In this document: piece by piece, positions 1 to 6,934 of the stretch
Numbering within the stretch: position 1 is the stretch's first letter
Layout: every line of letters begins with the position of its first letter
Assembly (NCBI GenBank): GCA_002435595.1
Contig: DJBL01000014.1
Span: 1-16,888, forward strand
DNA from: Stenotrophomonas maltophilia
GTDB taxonomy: Bacteria > Pseudomonadota > Gammaproteobacteria > Xanthomonadales > Xanthomonadaceae
DNA length: 16,888 nucleotides
Reading direction: 5' to 3'
Made by a program: the position numbers and the translations under genes
Notes under the pieces: model-generated
Database searches by the model: none
Told to the model about the DNA's origin: nothing
The model's input: only the letters and a program-made list of their open reading frames with translations

Positions 1-1
1 G

Positions 2-289
2 GCTGCCCCGGCGGTTGAAGCCCCGAAGGCCGTCGAAGCCGCCCCGGTGGTCGAAGCGCCGAAGGCTGTCGAAGCCGCCCCGGTGGTCGAAGCGCCGAAG
101 GCCGTCGAAGCCGCCCCGGTGGTTGAAACCCCGAAGGCCGTCGAAGCCGCCCCGGTGGTCGAAACCCCGAAGGCCGTCGAAGCCGCCCCGGTGGTTGAAA
201 CCCCGAAGGCTGTGGAAGCCGCCCCGGTGGTCGAAACCCCGAAGGCCGTCGAAGCCGCCCCGGTGGTTGAAGCGCCGAAGGCCGTCGAA
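2..289 (+). repeat. Eight tandem 36-bp coding repeats
   Basis: Eight consecutive 36-base units encode AAPxVE(A/T)PKAVE, in phase with the reading frame. Units differ by an Ala/Thr switch (gcg or acc before ccg), by gtt/gtc and gtg/gcg swaps, and by one gtg for gtc. The first unit may continue to the left of the window. Near-identity at the DNA level points to recent expansion by slippage or unequal recombination, so copy number probably varies between strains. The array has no spacers and is not a CRISPR. Confidence 0.93.
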
Positions 290-592
290 GCCGCCCCCGC
301 TGCCATCGATGCAGGCCAGCCGGCCCACCCGGTGCAGTCGAGCATGCTCGACGCGGTCGATCCGACCCCGGCCGCGCCGGAAAAGCCCGCCGCGGCTCCG
401 GTGGCCCGTGTCGACGCTGCACCGGTGGTGCAGAACGGCCAGCTGTTTGGCAGCGTGGCCAGCGAGGCCCCGGCCAGCACCGACGCCGCCGCACAGGCCG
501 CGCAGGCCGAAGCACGCGAGGACATCCCCACCGATGTCGCGCAGGCCGATGAAGAAGGCAAGCAGGATCAGGAAAAGAACGACAAGGCCTGA
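2..592 (+). CDS. rne: Probable ribonuclease E, C-terminal tail (5' truncated by window)
   Basis: The frame is open from the first bases and ends in TGA at 590-592, so only the last 196 codons are visible. The product is low-complexity and disordered: eight copies of a 12-residue Ala/Pro/Val/Glu/Lys repeat, then an Ala/Pro-rich linker, then an acidic, charged end (…EEGKQDQEKNDKA). No catalytic domain is in view. RNase E of gamma-proteobacteria has a long unstructured C-terminal half that scaffolds the RNA degradosome at the membrane, and an Ala/Pro/Glu-rich tail of this kind with a small acidic end fits xanthomonad RNase E. The assignment is by composition and by the tail being C-terminal. Other proteins with Ala/Pro/Glu linkers, such as TolA-like proteins, cannot be excluded without the upstream sequence. 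That it is a real coding frame is much surer than its name. Confidence 0.55.
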   Translation, partial: AAPAVEAPKAVEAAPVVEAPKAVEAAPVVEAPKAVEAAPVVETPKAVEAAPVVETPKAVEAAPVVETPKAVEAAPVVETPKAVEAAPVVEAPKAVEAAPAAIDAGQPAHPVQSSMLDAVDPTPAAPEKPAAAPVARVDAAPVVQNGQLFGSVASEAPASTDAAAQAAQAEAREDIPTDVAQADEEGKQDQEKNDKA

Positions 593-614
593 TCCGGCCT
601 GCTTCACGTAACAC

Positions 615-648
615 CAGACAGCGGCCTTCGGGCCGCTGTCTGCGTTTG
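615..648 (+). terminator. Intrinsic terminator after the RNase E-like gene
   Basis: A perfect 12-bp stem (615-626 with 631-642) closes on a TTCG tetraloop, 22 bases after the stop codon, and is followed by the short T-containing stretch cgtttgcg. The U tract is weak, but the very stable UUCG hairpin so close to the stop makes it a confident 3' end. Confidence 0.88.
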
Positions 649-1108
649 CGCTCCGGGAGGGCCTGGATCCGCACCGGGCTGTGGCATGCGCGGCGCATGA
701 CGCCACGCCAGCGGCGCCTGCCCGGCAGTGCGATGCTGTTGCTGCTTCGGGATTGCCAGCCCCCCCTGCGCCGCTCAGTGAAGCGGCCATCGCGGTGCGC
801 GATGCCGCGCCAGGGGAGCTGTTCGCCGCGGCCTCATCGAAGTACTGGCACCGCCGCCCTACCCGTTCTCCACCGCTTGCGAGCGGCAATCACGGCGCCA
901 CGAAGCGGGCGCGGTGATCGCGGTAGCGGGTCGCATGGCATCGGGCGCAGGCGGGTGCTGCGCCATCGGCGGCACGAGGCGCACGCGCGATCGCCAGCGC
1001 TGGGGGAGGATCAGCGAACAGGCCATTGCGTCGCGGCAGGTACCCGCGTTGGTCGGTACGCATGCACGGCGAAGGCGCAGCCACGCGTGGCGTGGTTCTC
1101 CCCCCCGT
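649..1108. other. 460-bp region with no supported gene
   Basis: This lies between the terminator of the RNase E-like gene and the stop codon of the EEP gene on the opposite strand. Open frames exist on both strands but their products are Arg/Pro/Ala-rich, resemble no family I know, and lack a convincing ribosome binding site. The least implausible is a plus-strand frame ending at 917, preceded in frame by codons back to about 648. A 12-base perfect palindrome centred on ACGCGT (1080-1091) sits just beyond the EEP stop and might help end that transcript, but it has no T tract. Confidence 0.6.
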
Positions 1109-2038
1109 TCAGGGCGTGGTGGCGGCCGGGCTGCCCGGACTGGGCGCGAACTGCAGCCGCGTCCATACACCGTAGTGGTCCGAGGCCCAGCGGCCTTCGG
1201 CGTAGGGCTGGTCGAACAGGATCTTCGCTTCGCGTGCGAGCAGGCGGTCCTGCTGGAAGAAGATGTGGTCGATGCGCGAGGGAGCCTGGTAGTAGTGCCG
1301 GTTGAGCGTGCTCACCTGGGCCAGTTCGTTGTTGACGTGCACGCTGCCGAAGCTGTCGCCGTAGTGGTTGCGCAGCGCGCTGAGGTCGCCGGCATCCACC
1401 AGCGCGTTGAAGTCCCCGGCAATCACCACCGGGTCGTTACCGGCGGTACCGGCAATGAACTTCAACAGGTCGGCCACCTGCTCGCCGCGGATGCGGCTGC
1501 CACTGTCGTCCGCGCGTTCGTTGAGGTGGGTGGCATACACATTGACCGGCTGGCCGTCCACGTCGATGCGCAGGTGCGCCACGGTGCGGTAGTCGCCCAG
1601 CGGCGCCAGCAGGTGGTCGTTGCGCGCCAGCACCGGGCGCCGGGTCAGCAGCGCATTGCCATAGCGTTTGAAGCGGCCCGGCGGATCAGTGGAAACGAAC
1701 TGGTAGTCGTAGCCGAGCCTGCGTGCCAGCCAGGCCGCCTGGTTGCGCACGTGCGGCTTCTGGATCACTTCCTGCAGGGCGATCGCGTCCGGGCGCAGTG
1801 CCTGCAGTTCGCGCAGGATCACCTTGCGCCGCGCCGGCCAGTCTTCGCGGTCGTGATGCAGGTTGAAGGTGACCATGCTCATGCCCGGGGTGGTGCTGGC
1901 CGCAGCGGACGACGGCGCCGGCGGGGCGGCCACCGTCGAAGGCGCGGTCGCGTGCGCGGCGCCGGCGAGCAGGCCTGCCAGCAGCACGGCGTGGACAAAG
2001 GCGCGGCGTACCCGCGCAGGGGCCGACACGTGCACCAT
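1109..2038 (-). CDS. Secreted endonuclease/exonuclease/phosphatase (EEP) family hydrolase
   Basis: A 309-residue protein. An N-terminal signal peptide (Arg residues at 9-12, hydrophobic 13-28, cleavage probably near AHA at 28-30) is followed by an Ala/Pro/Ser linker and one EEP domain from about 52 to 297. The metal and catalytic motifs are intact: FNLH (N59), ALQE (E90), YATHLN (H171), AGDFN (D209, N211), SRIDHIF (D257, H258) and ASDHYG (D287, H288). The fold covers metal-dependent phosphodiesterases such as DNase I-like nucleases, sphingomyelinase-type phospholipases and inositol phosphatases, and the sequence does not decide the substrate. It is the last gene of the sugar operon. Its ATG shares one base with the TAA of the gene before it (TAATG), implying coupled translation. 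This placement, rather than any motif, suggests work on a phosphate-bearing glycan or lipid in the periplasm. Confidence 0.88.
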   Translation of the reverse strand: MVHVSAPARVRRAFVHAVLLAGLLAGAAHATAPSTVAAPPAPSSAAASTTPGMSMVTFNLHHDREDWPARRKVILRELQALRPDAIALQEVIQKPHVRNQAAWLARRLGYDYQFVSTDPPGRFKRYGNALLTRRPVLARNDHLLAPLGDYRTVAHLRIDVDGQPVNVYATHLNERADDSGSRIRGEQVADLLKFIAGTAGNDPVVIAGDFNALVDAGDLSALRNHYGDSFGSVHVNNELAQVSTLNRHYYQAPSRIDHIFFQQDRLLAREAKILFDQPYAEGRWASDHYGVWTRLQFAPSPGSPAATTP

Positions 2039-5000
2039 TACTGTGCCTTGCGCTCGGCGCGACGTACCGCCGAAGGCACCTCGATCTCGACCGTGGCCGG
2101 CACCTGGGTGATGCGCAGCTCGCCGTTGATCCAGTGCGCCGGTTCACCATTGACCCGCGTGTCGCCCGGTTCGCCACTGTAGGGCCACGGCAGGATCACC
2201 CCGCCGTGCGGCGGCACCAGCCCGGCCGAGACCTCCAACAACAGCTGCTTGTCGCTGCGGCTCAGCGCGTAGGTGAGCTGCCCGTTGGGCGTGCGCAGGC
2301 CCTTGATCGCCACGCCCTTGCCTTCCAGCCAGCGGCTGGGCACGCCGGCGGCCAGCACCAGGCTGTCATCGACGTCGCGGTTGTAGGCGAACATGTCCAG
2401 TGCCGAGCGTACGAAGTCCGAGGCCACCCAGGCATGCGGCAGGTCGCCGACGAAGAACGGCTTGCGCGGCGTGTGCGAGACCACTTCGGCCCACTGGTTC
2501 CAGGCCTGCGGCGCACGATCCTTGAAGAAGAACTCGGTGGCCTGCCAGGCGCGGTCGCGCCAGCCGAGGCGGACGAACGCGGCCACGTTGCGCCATTCGT
2601 AGGGAGTGTAGTCCTTCCATTCGCGCTTGCCGTCGCGACGTTCCTCGAACTGCTTCCAGTAGCGCTCGAAGGTGTTGTCCAGGTACGGCTGCGGCAGGCG
2701 GCCCTGCTCGCCGCCCGGGGCCAGCGCGATGGTGGTGGAGGTGGCGTCGAAATCACCCAGCTCGGCGGCGCCGGGCAGGTAATCGATCTTGTGCAGCTGC
2801 ATGGCCGCGTGCAGCGAGGCCTGCAGGTCGTCACGGAACTGGTCGCGCGACTCGCTGATCTGCAAGGCGTCGACCTTGCCCAGGGTGCCGGCGATGACCG
2901 CGGCATCCTTGTAGCCACGCAATGCCCAGAAGTTGTCCCAGTACGAGTGCATCGGCTTGGCCGAATAGCCCTCGTGGCTGATCGAGACCGGCATCATCCC
3001 GTAGAAGGCCGGATTGCGCGCGCGGTTCTCCTCGGTGCGCTCGCTCAGCCGCAGGCGTTCCATGTAGCCATAGGCGCCCTGCACGTGCGGCCACATCTGC
3101 TCCAGGAAGGCGTTGTCGCCGGTATAGCGCCAGTACTCGGCGATGTTGAAGATCAACTCGCCGTGGCTGTCGTTCTCCGGAACCGGATCGCTGCCGCGCG
3201 GGTCCACGCAGCAGGGCACCTTGCCGTTCTCGAACTGGTGCGGGGCGTACCAGCTGACATACTCGCGCACCGCGTCGCTGCGGCCCATGCGCAGCAGGCC
3301 CTCGGAAATCATCGCCCCGTCGCGGATCCAGCTGCGCGAGTAGGACCGCGTGCCGGGCTGGATGCTCGGCCCGATGCGCGAGATCAGCATGTGCGCCAGC
3401 GCAGTGCGCAGGGTGTCGGCCAGCGGCTTGCCGGCGGCGGGCACCTGCAGGGTCACCTGGTCCAGCTTGGTGCGCCACATCGAGGCCACGGCCTGCTGGG
3501 CCTTGGCCGCGTCGAAGTCACTGGGCATCGTCCAGGCACCGGTCTGCGGCAGCACCACGGCAATCTCGCGGCTCTGGCCCGGCTCCAGCGTCCAGCGGTA
3601 CAGCAGCGCGCCGGAGGCCAGGCCGGTCGGGTCCCGCACTTCGGTGGTGGCGGGCAGCTTGCCGCTGGCCAGGTGCACGACCTCCAGCTTGCCGTCGAAC
3701 GTGGTGGCAAAGGTGGCATCGGGCGCCTGCGCCGGGTACAGGCGCGCAGTGCCGTTGACCTCGACATCGGTGGCGTCCACCGACAGGTTGTCGATGCGGC
3801 TGAAGCCACCGACGGTATTGAGGAACTGCGTGGGCGGGTTGACCTGCCACGGGCGCACGGCCAGGGCCAGGGTGTACTGGTGGGCGACCTTGTCCGGGTT
3901 GCGCAGGGTGTAGCGGCCGACCAGCTGGGCCTTGTCCGGGGTGCCCTGGACGAAGCCGGTCACGGTCAATGCGGCCTTGTCATGGCGCCAGTCCACGCTG
4001 GCGATCGGCAGGTAGTCGTCCTGCAGCGACTGGGTGCTGGCCACGTCGGCCCAGCTCAGCAGCTTCTTGCCGTCCACCACGACGAACGGCTCGACGCTGA
4101 AGCTGGCCTTGGCCACTTCCAGCGCGCCATCCTCGCCGATCAGTGCCTGCTCGCGTCCGCCATCCAGGCCCAGCAGGGTCCAGTACGGCTGCTCGCCACT
4201 GAACCCGCGTGGCACCGAGCCGCGCGGCAGGTCGGCGCCGACCGAGCGGATGAAATCATTGGGGGTAGCGGCAAAGTCCAGCGGTTTGAGCGAAATGTCA
4301 CGGATGCCGTAGCGCCAGCTCGGGCCGCCCTTGAGGTCAAAGCGCAGATAGCGCGCCTCGGTATCGGGCAGCGCCAGCCAGTCGCGGTCGCCACCGCCTC
4401 CGACCACTTCGCGCACTTCCTTCCAGCTGCGTCCGTCCTGGGAGGTGCGCACCACGTAGCGGGTGGCCTCCAGGCCGGGCAGCCACTGGATCACCGCACC
4501 GCCGAACTCGCGCACCTTGTGCAGGTCCAGGCTGATGGTCTGGTCGGCCACGCCACCGCTGATCCAGACCGTGTCCGGCTTGCCATCGGCAATGCGGCTC
4601 TGCAGGGCGGTGGCGGTATCGGCGATCACCGACGGGGTCAGCGCCGAGGTATCCATCGGCGGCAGCCCCTGCAGGGTGAGGCGGTCGAAACAGACCGTGC
4701 CCTTGCCACCGACCTTGCTGTAGATCGTGAACTCCACCGCCGCGCTGCGGCTGAGCGTTGTTTCCTTGCCCGGGCCCCAGGCCTTGTCGATCTGGCGGGC
4801 GCGGTACTGCACCGTGCTCCACGCCTTGGGGAAGACGTAGCCGGGCCGGTTGACCCACCACACGTTGTCGCCGCTGGCATCGATCAGCTTGAACTGCAGG
4901 TCGTTGGCCGGCGAATCGCCTCGCAGCTGCAGGCCGAACTGGTAATTGGCCGGGTACTCGATGCCCAGCTCGCGGCGGATGCCGACATAGCCGGAGACGT

Positions 5001-5223
5001 CGTGGAAATCGTAGTCCAGGCACAGCGCGCGCCCACCACCACTGCCGACCACGCTGCGCAGCGAACCGCTGACCTGGTCGGAGACCACCAGCTTCCAGGG
5101 CGCCATGTCGTCGAAGCTGTCCAGCACCTTCGGTGCCGGCAACGGGGCCGGCGCGGCGGCCGGGGCCGCCATCGACCACAACAGCCCAAGACCCAGACCC
5201 ACCGCGACGACGGCATGTTTCAC
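2038..5223 (-). CDS. Large secreted F5/8 type C-containing six-hairpin glycosidase-like protein
   Basis: Starting at the GTG at 5223, the product has 1061 residues. The GTG overlaps the permease stop codon (GTGA), has GGGGAG upstream, and is followed directly by a signal peptide (1-23). Domains read by eye: a beta-sandwich of carbohydrate-binding type (about 33-187), a discoidin/F5-8 type C-like domain (about 195-312), a beta-rich domain (about 320-560), an (alpha/alpha)-barrel of the six-hairpin glycosidase superfamily (about 590-960) and a C-terminal beta domain. Notable barrel segments are RSWIRDG (D635), PENDSHGE (D685, E689), YWDNFWALRGY (761-771) and PHAWVASDF (929-937). D635 and E689 are my guesses for catalytic acids. 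Xanthomonad relatives are usually labelled coagulation factor 5/8 type proteins without a tested activity. An alpha-glycosidase acting on side chains or unusual linkages of the glucan is plausible but unproven. Confidence 0.82.
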   Translation of the reverse strand: MKHAVVAVGLGLGLLWSMAAPAAAPAPLPAPKVLDSFDDMAPWKLVVSDQVSGSLRSVVGSGGGRALCLDYDFHDVSGYVGIRRELGIEYPANYQFGLQLRGDSPANDLQFKLIDASGDNVWWVNRPGYVFPKAWSTVQYRARQIDKAWGPGKETTLSRSAAVEFTIYSKVGGKGTVCFDRLTLQGLPPMDTSALTPSVIADTATALQSRIADGKPDTVWISGGVADQTISLDLHKVREFGGAVIQWLPGLEATRYVVRTSQDGRSWKEVREVVGGGGDRDWLALPDTEARYLRFDLKGGPSWRYGIRDISLKPLDFAATPNDFIRSVGADLPRGSVPRGFSGEQPYWTLLGLDGGREQALIGEDGALEVAKASFSVEPFVVVDGKKLLSWADVASTQSLQDDYLPIASVDWRHDKAALTVTGFVQGTPDKAQLVGRYTLRNPDKVAHQYTLALAVRPWQVNPPTQFLNTVGGFSRIDNLSVDATDVEVNGTARLYPAQAPDATFATTFDGKLEVVHLASGKLPATTEVRDPTGLASGALLYRWTLEPGQSREIAVVLPQTGAWTMPSDFDAAKAQQAVASMWRTKLDQVTLQVPAAGKPLADTLRTALAHMLISRIGPSIQPGTRSYSRSWIRDGAMISEGLLRMGRSDAVREYVSWYAPHQFENGKVPCCVDPRGSDPVPENDSHGELIFNIAEYWRYTGDNAFLEQMWPHVQGAYGYMERLRLSERTEENRARNPAFYGMMPVSISHEGYSAKPMHSYWDNFWALRGYKDAAVIAGTLGKVDALQISESRDQFRDDLQASLHAAMQLHKIDYLPGAAELGDFDATSTTIALAPGGEQGRLPQPYLDNTFERYWKQFEERRDGKREWKDYTPYEWRNVAAFVRLGWRDRAWQATEFFFKDRAPQAWNQWAEVVSHTPRKPFFVGDLPHAWVASDFVRSALDMFAYNRDVDDSLVLAAGVPSRWLEGKGVAIKGLRTPNGQLTYALSRSDKQLLLEVSAGLVPPHGGVILPWPYSGEPGDTRVNGEPAHWINGELRITQVPATVEIEVPSAVRRAERKAQ

Positions 5224-6056
5224 CCTTTGACACTCCCCAGCAGCAGACCTTGGATGTAGTAACGCTGCAATGCCAGGAACAGCAGCAGCACCGGAACCAC
5301 CGTGACCACCGCGCCGGCCATCATCATTTCCACGTCCATGATGTGTTCGCGCGACAGGGTGGCCAGGGCGACCGGCAAAGTGTAGTGCTCCTGGTCGGTC
5401 AGCACGATCAGCGGCCACATGAAATCGTTCCAGGCGCCCATGAAGGTGAAGATAGACAGCGTCACCAGCACCGGCTTGAGCATGGGCAGCACGATCTGGA
5501 AGAAGATCCGCATCTCCCCTGCCCCGTCGATGCGCGCCGCCTCGAGCAGTTCATCGGGGATCGAGCGCGCGTACTGGCGCACCAGGAAGATCCCGAACAC
5601 GCTGGCCAGTGCCGGCACCACCACCCCGCCGAAGCTGTTGACCAGGCCCAGCTGCTTCATCAGCAGGAACAGCGGCAGCATCGCCACCTGCGCCGGGATC
5701 ACCAGCGCGGCCAGCAGCACCTGGAAGATGCGCTCGCGGCCGACGAAACGCAGCTTGGCGAACGCATAGCCGGCCATGGTGTTGAGCAGCAGCGAGCCCA
5801 GCGTGATCGCCAGCGACACGCCCAGGCTGTTGACGAAGTTGTTGGCCATGCCGGTGCGGGCGAACAACTCGTGGTAGTTGGCCGTGGTCACCGAGGACGG
5901 CAGCAGCGGCGGCGGGAAGTGCGCCGCCTCGCCGGTGGGCATGAACGATACCGACAGCATCCATAGCAGCGGCGCAAGGCTGACCAGGGCCAGCACCGAC
6001 AGACCCCCGTTGACCCACCATGCATGCCAGCGCGACTGGCCGATTTCACGACTCAT
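5220..6056 (-). CDS. Carbohydrate ABC transporter permease, MalG-like
   Basis: A 278-residue inner-membrane protein of the MalG/LacG type with about six membrane segments (first near 17-37, last near 244-264). The ATPase-contacting EAA loop is clear at 172-190 (EAARIDGAGEMRIFFQIVL). I chose the ATG at 6056, not the longer open frame to 6161, because it forms an ATGA overlap with the MalF-like stop and gives the usual family length; AGAGG lies upstream. With the MalF-like partner it forms the transmembrane channel for sugar import. The length and the C-terminal ending LLLGSVKG are typical for the family. Confidence 0.94.
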   Translation of the reverse strand: MSREIGQSRWHAWWVNGGLSVLALVSLAPLLWMLSVSFMPTGEAAHFPPPLLPSSVTTANYHELFARTGMANNFVNSLGVSLAITLGSLLLNTMAGYAFAKLRFVGRERIFQVLLAALVIPAQVAMLPLFLLMKQLGLVNSFGGVVVPALASVFGIFLVRQYARSIPDELLEAARIDGAGEMRIFFQIVLPMLKPVLVTLSIFTFMGAWNDFMWPLIVLTDQEHYTLPVALATLSREHIMDVEMMMAGAVVTVVPVLLLFLALQRYYIQGLLLGSVKG

Positions 6057-6934
6057 ACCAACTGCCTCTTGCGGCCGAAACGCAGCATGACGCTGGTCAC
6101 CGCCAGGATGATCAGGAACAGCAGGAACGCCACCGCGGAGGCGCGACCCAGGTTCCACCACTTGAAGCCTTCCTCGAACATGAAGTACAGCACGCTCACG
6201 GTGCTCTGCAGCGGGTCGCCGCGGGTCATGACGTAGGGTTCTGCGAACAGCTGGAAGTAGCCGGACACGGTGATCACGCCCACCACCAGCAGCACCGGGC
6301 CGAGCATCGGCAGGGTGATGTGCAGGAACTGCTTCCAGCGCGAGGCGCCGTCGATGCGCGCGGCCTCGTACAGGTCATGCGGGATCGCCTGCAGGCCGGC
6401 CAGGAAGATCACCATGTTGTAGCCGAAGTTCTTCCACACCGCGAACAGCATGATGGTCGGCATGGCCCAGTTGGGGTCGCCGAGCCAGTCGATCGGGTTG
6501 ATCCCTAGGTGGCCCAGGCCGTAGTTCACCAGGCCGTAGCTGGTGTGGAACAGGTAGCGCCAGATCACCGCCACCGCCACCAGCGTGGTCACCACCGGGG
6601 CGAACAGCGCGGTGCGGAACAGCGCCTTGAAGCGCGCGGCCGGGGCGTTGAGCAGGATCGCCGCGCCCAGCGATACCGCAATGGACATCGGCACGCCGAC
6701 CACCACGAAGTAGGTGGTGTTCCACAGCGACTTCCAGAACATCGGGGTCTGCAGCAGGTCGATGTAGTTGCCCAGCCCGACAAAGCGCAGGTTGCCGCCA
6801 TCGGCCAGCGCGTAGAGGTCGAAGTCGGTGATGCTCAGCGCCAGCGCCGAGAACACCGGCAGGCCGAAGAACACGCCGATCACCAGGATGGCCGGGCCGG
6901 CGAACAACCAGCCGGCAAGCGAACGCTGCTTCAT
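6053..6934 (-). CDS. Carbohydrate ABC transporter permease, MalF-like
   Basis: A 293-residue inner-membrane protein. It opens with the family's typical start, a first membrane segment around 8-33 (GWLFAGPAILVIGVFFGLPV), followed by about five more. The EAA loop is at 189-209 (YEAARIDGASRWKQFLHITLP). It lacks the long periplasmic insert of E. coli MalF, so it belongs to the shorter UgpA/MsmF-like group. The ATG at 6934 overlaps the stop of the binding-protein gene as ATGA, with GGGAG upstream. It would pair with the MalG-like protein and receive sugar from the lipoprotein encoded just before it. Confidence 0.94.
   Translation of the reverse strand: MKQRSLAGWLFAGPAILVIGVFFGLPVFSALALSITDFDLYALADGGNLRFVGLGNYIDLLQTPMFWKSLWNTTYFVVVGVPMSIAVSLGAAILLNAPAARFKALFRTALFAPVVTTLVAVAVIWRYLFHTSYGLVNYGLGHLGINPIDWLGDPNWAMPTIMLFAVWKNFGYNMVIFLAGLQAIPHDLYEAARIDGASRWKQFLHITLPMLGPVLLVVGVITVSGYFQLFAEPYVMTRGDPLQSTVSVLYFMFEEGFKWWNLGRASAVAFLLFLIILAVTSVMLRFGRKRQLV

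Noticed and set aside
2..289. Regular 36-bp repeats that could be mistaken for CRISPR repeats
   Set aside because: The repeats are directly abutting, with no spacers, and are in phase with a coding frame.
15..611. A second plus-strand frame in the repeat region encoding Arg/Lys/Pro/Trp repeats
   Set aside because: It is the shifted reading of the same 36-bp repeats. The other frame has the acidic, domain-like end and stops just before the terminator.
859..1170. A 103-codon minus-strand frame beyond the EEP gene
   Set aside because: It overlaps the end of the EEP gene out of frame, is Arg/Pro-rich and has no family resemblance or ribosome site.
2134..5259. A 1041-codon open frame on the plus strand opposite the large glycosidase-like gene
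   Set aside because: It mirrors a GC-rich gene, giving a His/Arg/Gln/Val-rich product with no domain or signal, while the minus strand has a signal peptide and recognisable domains.
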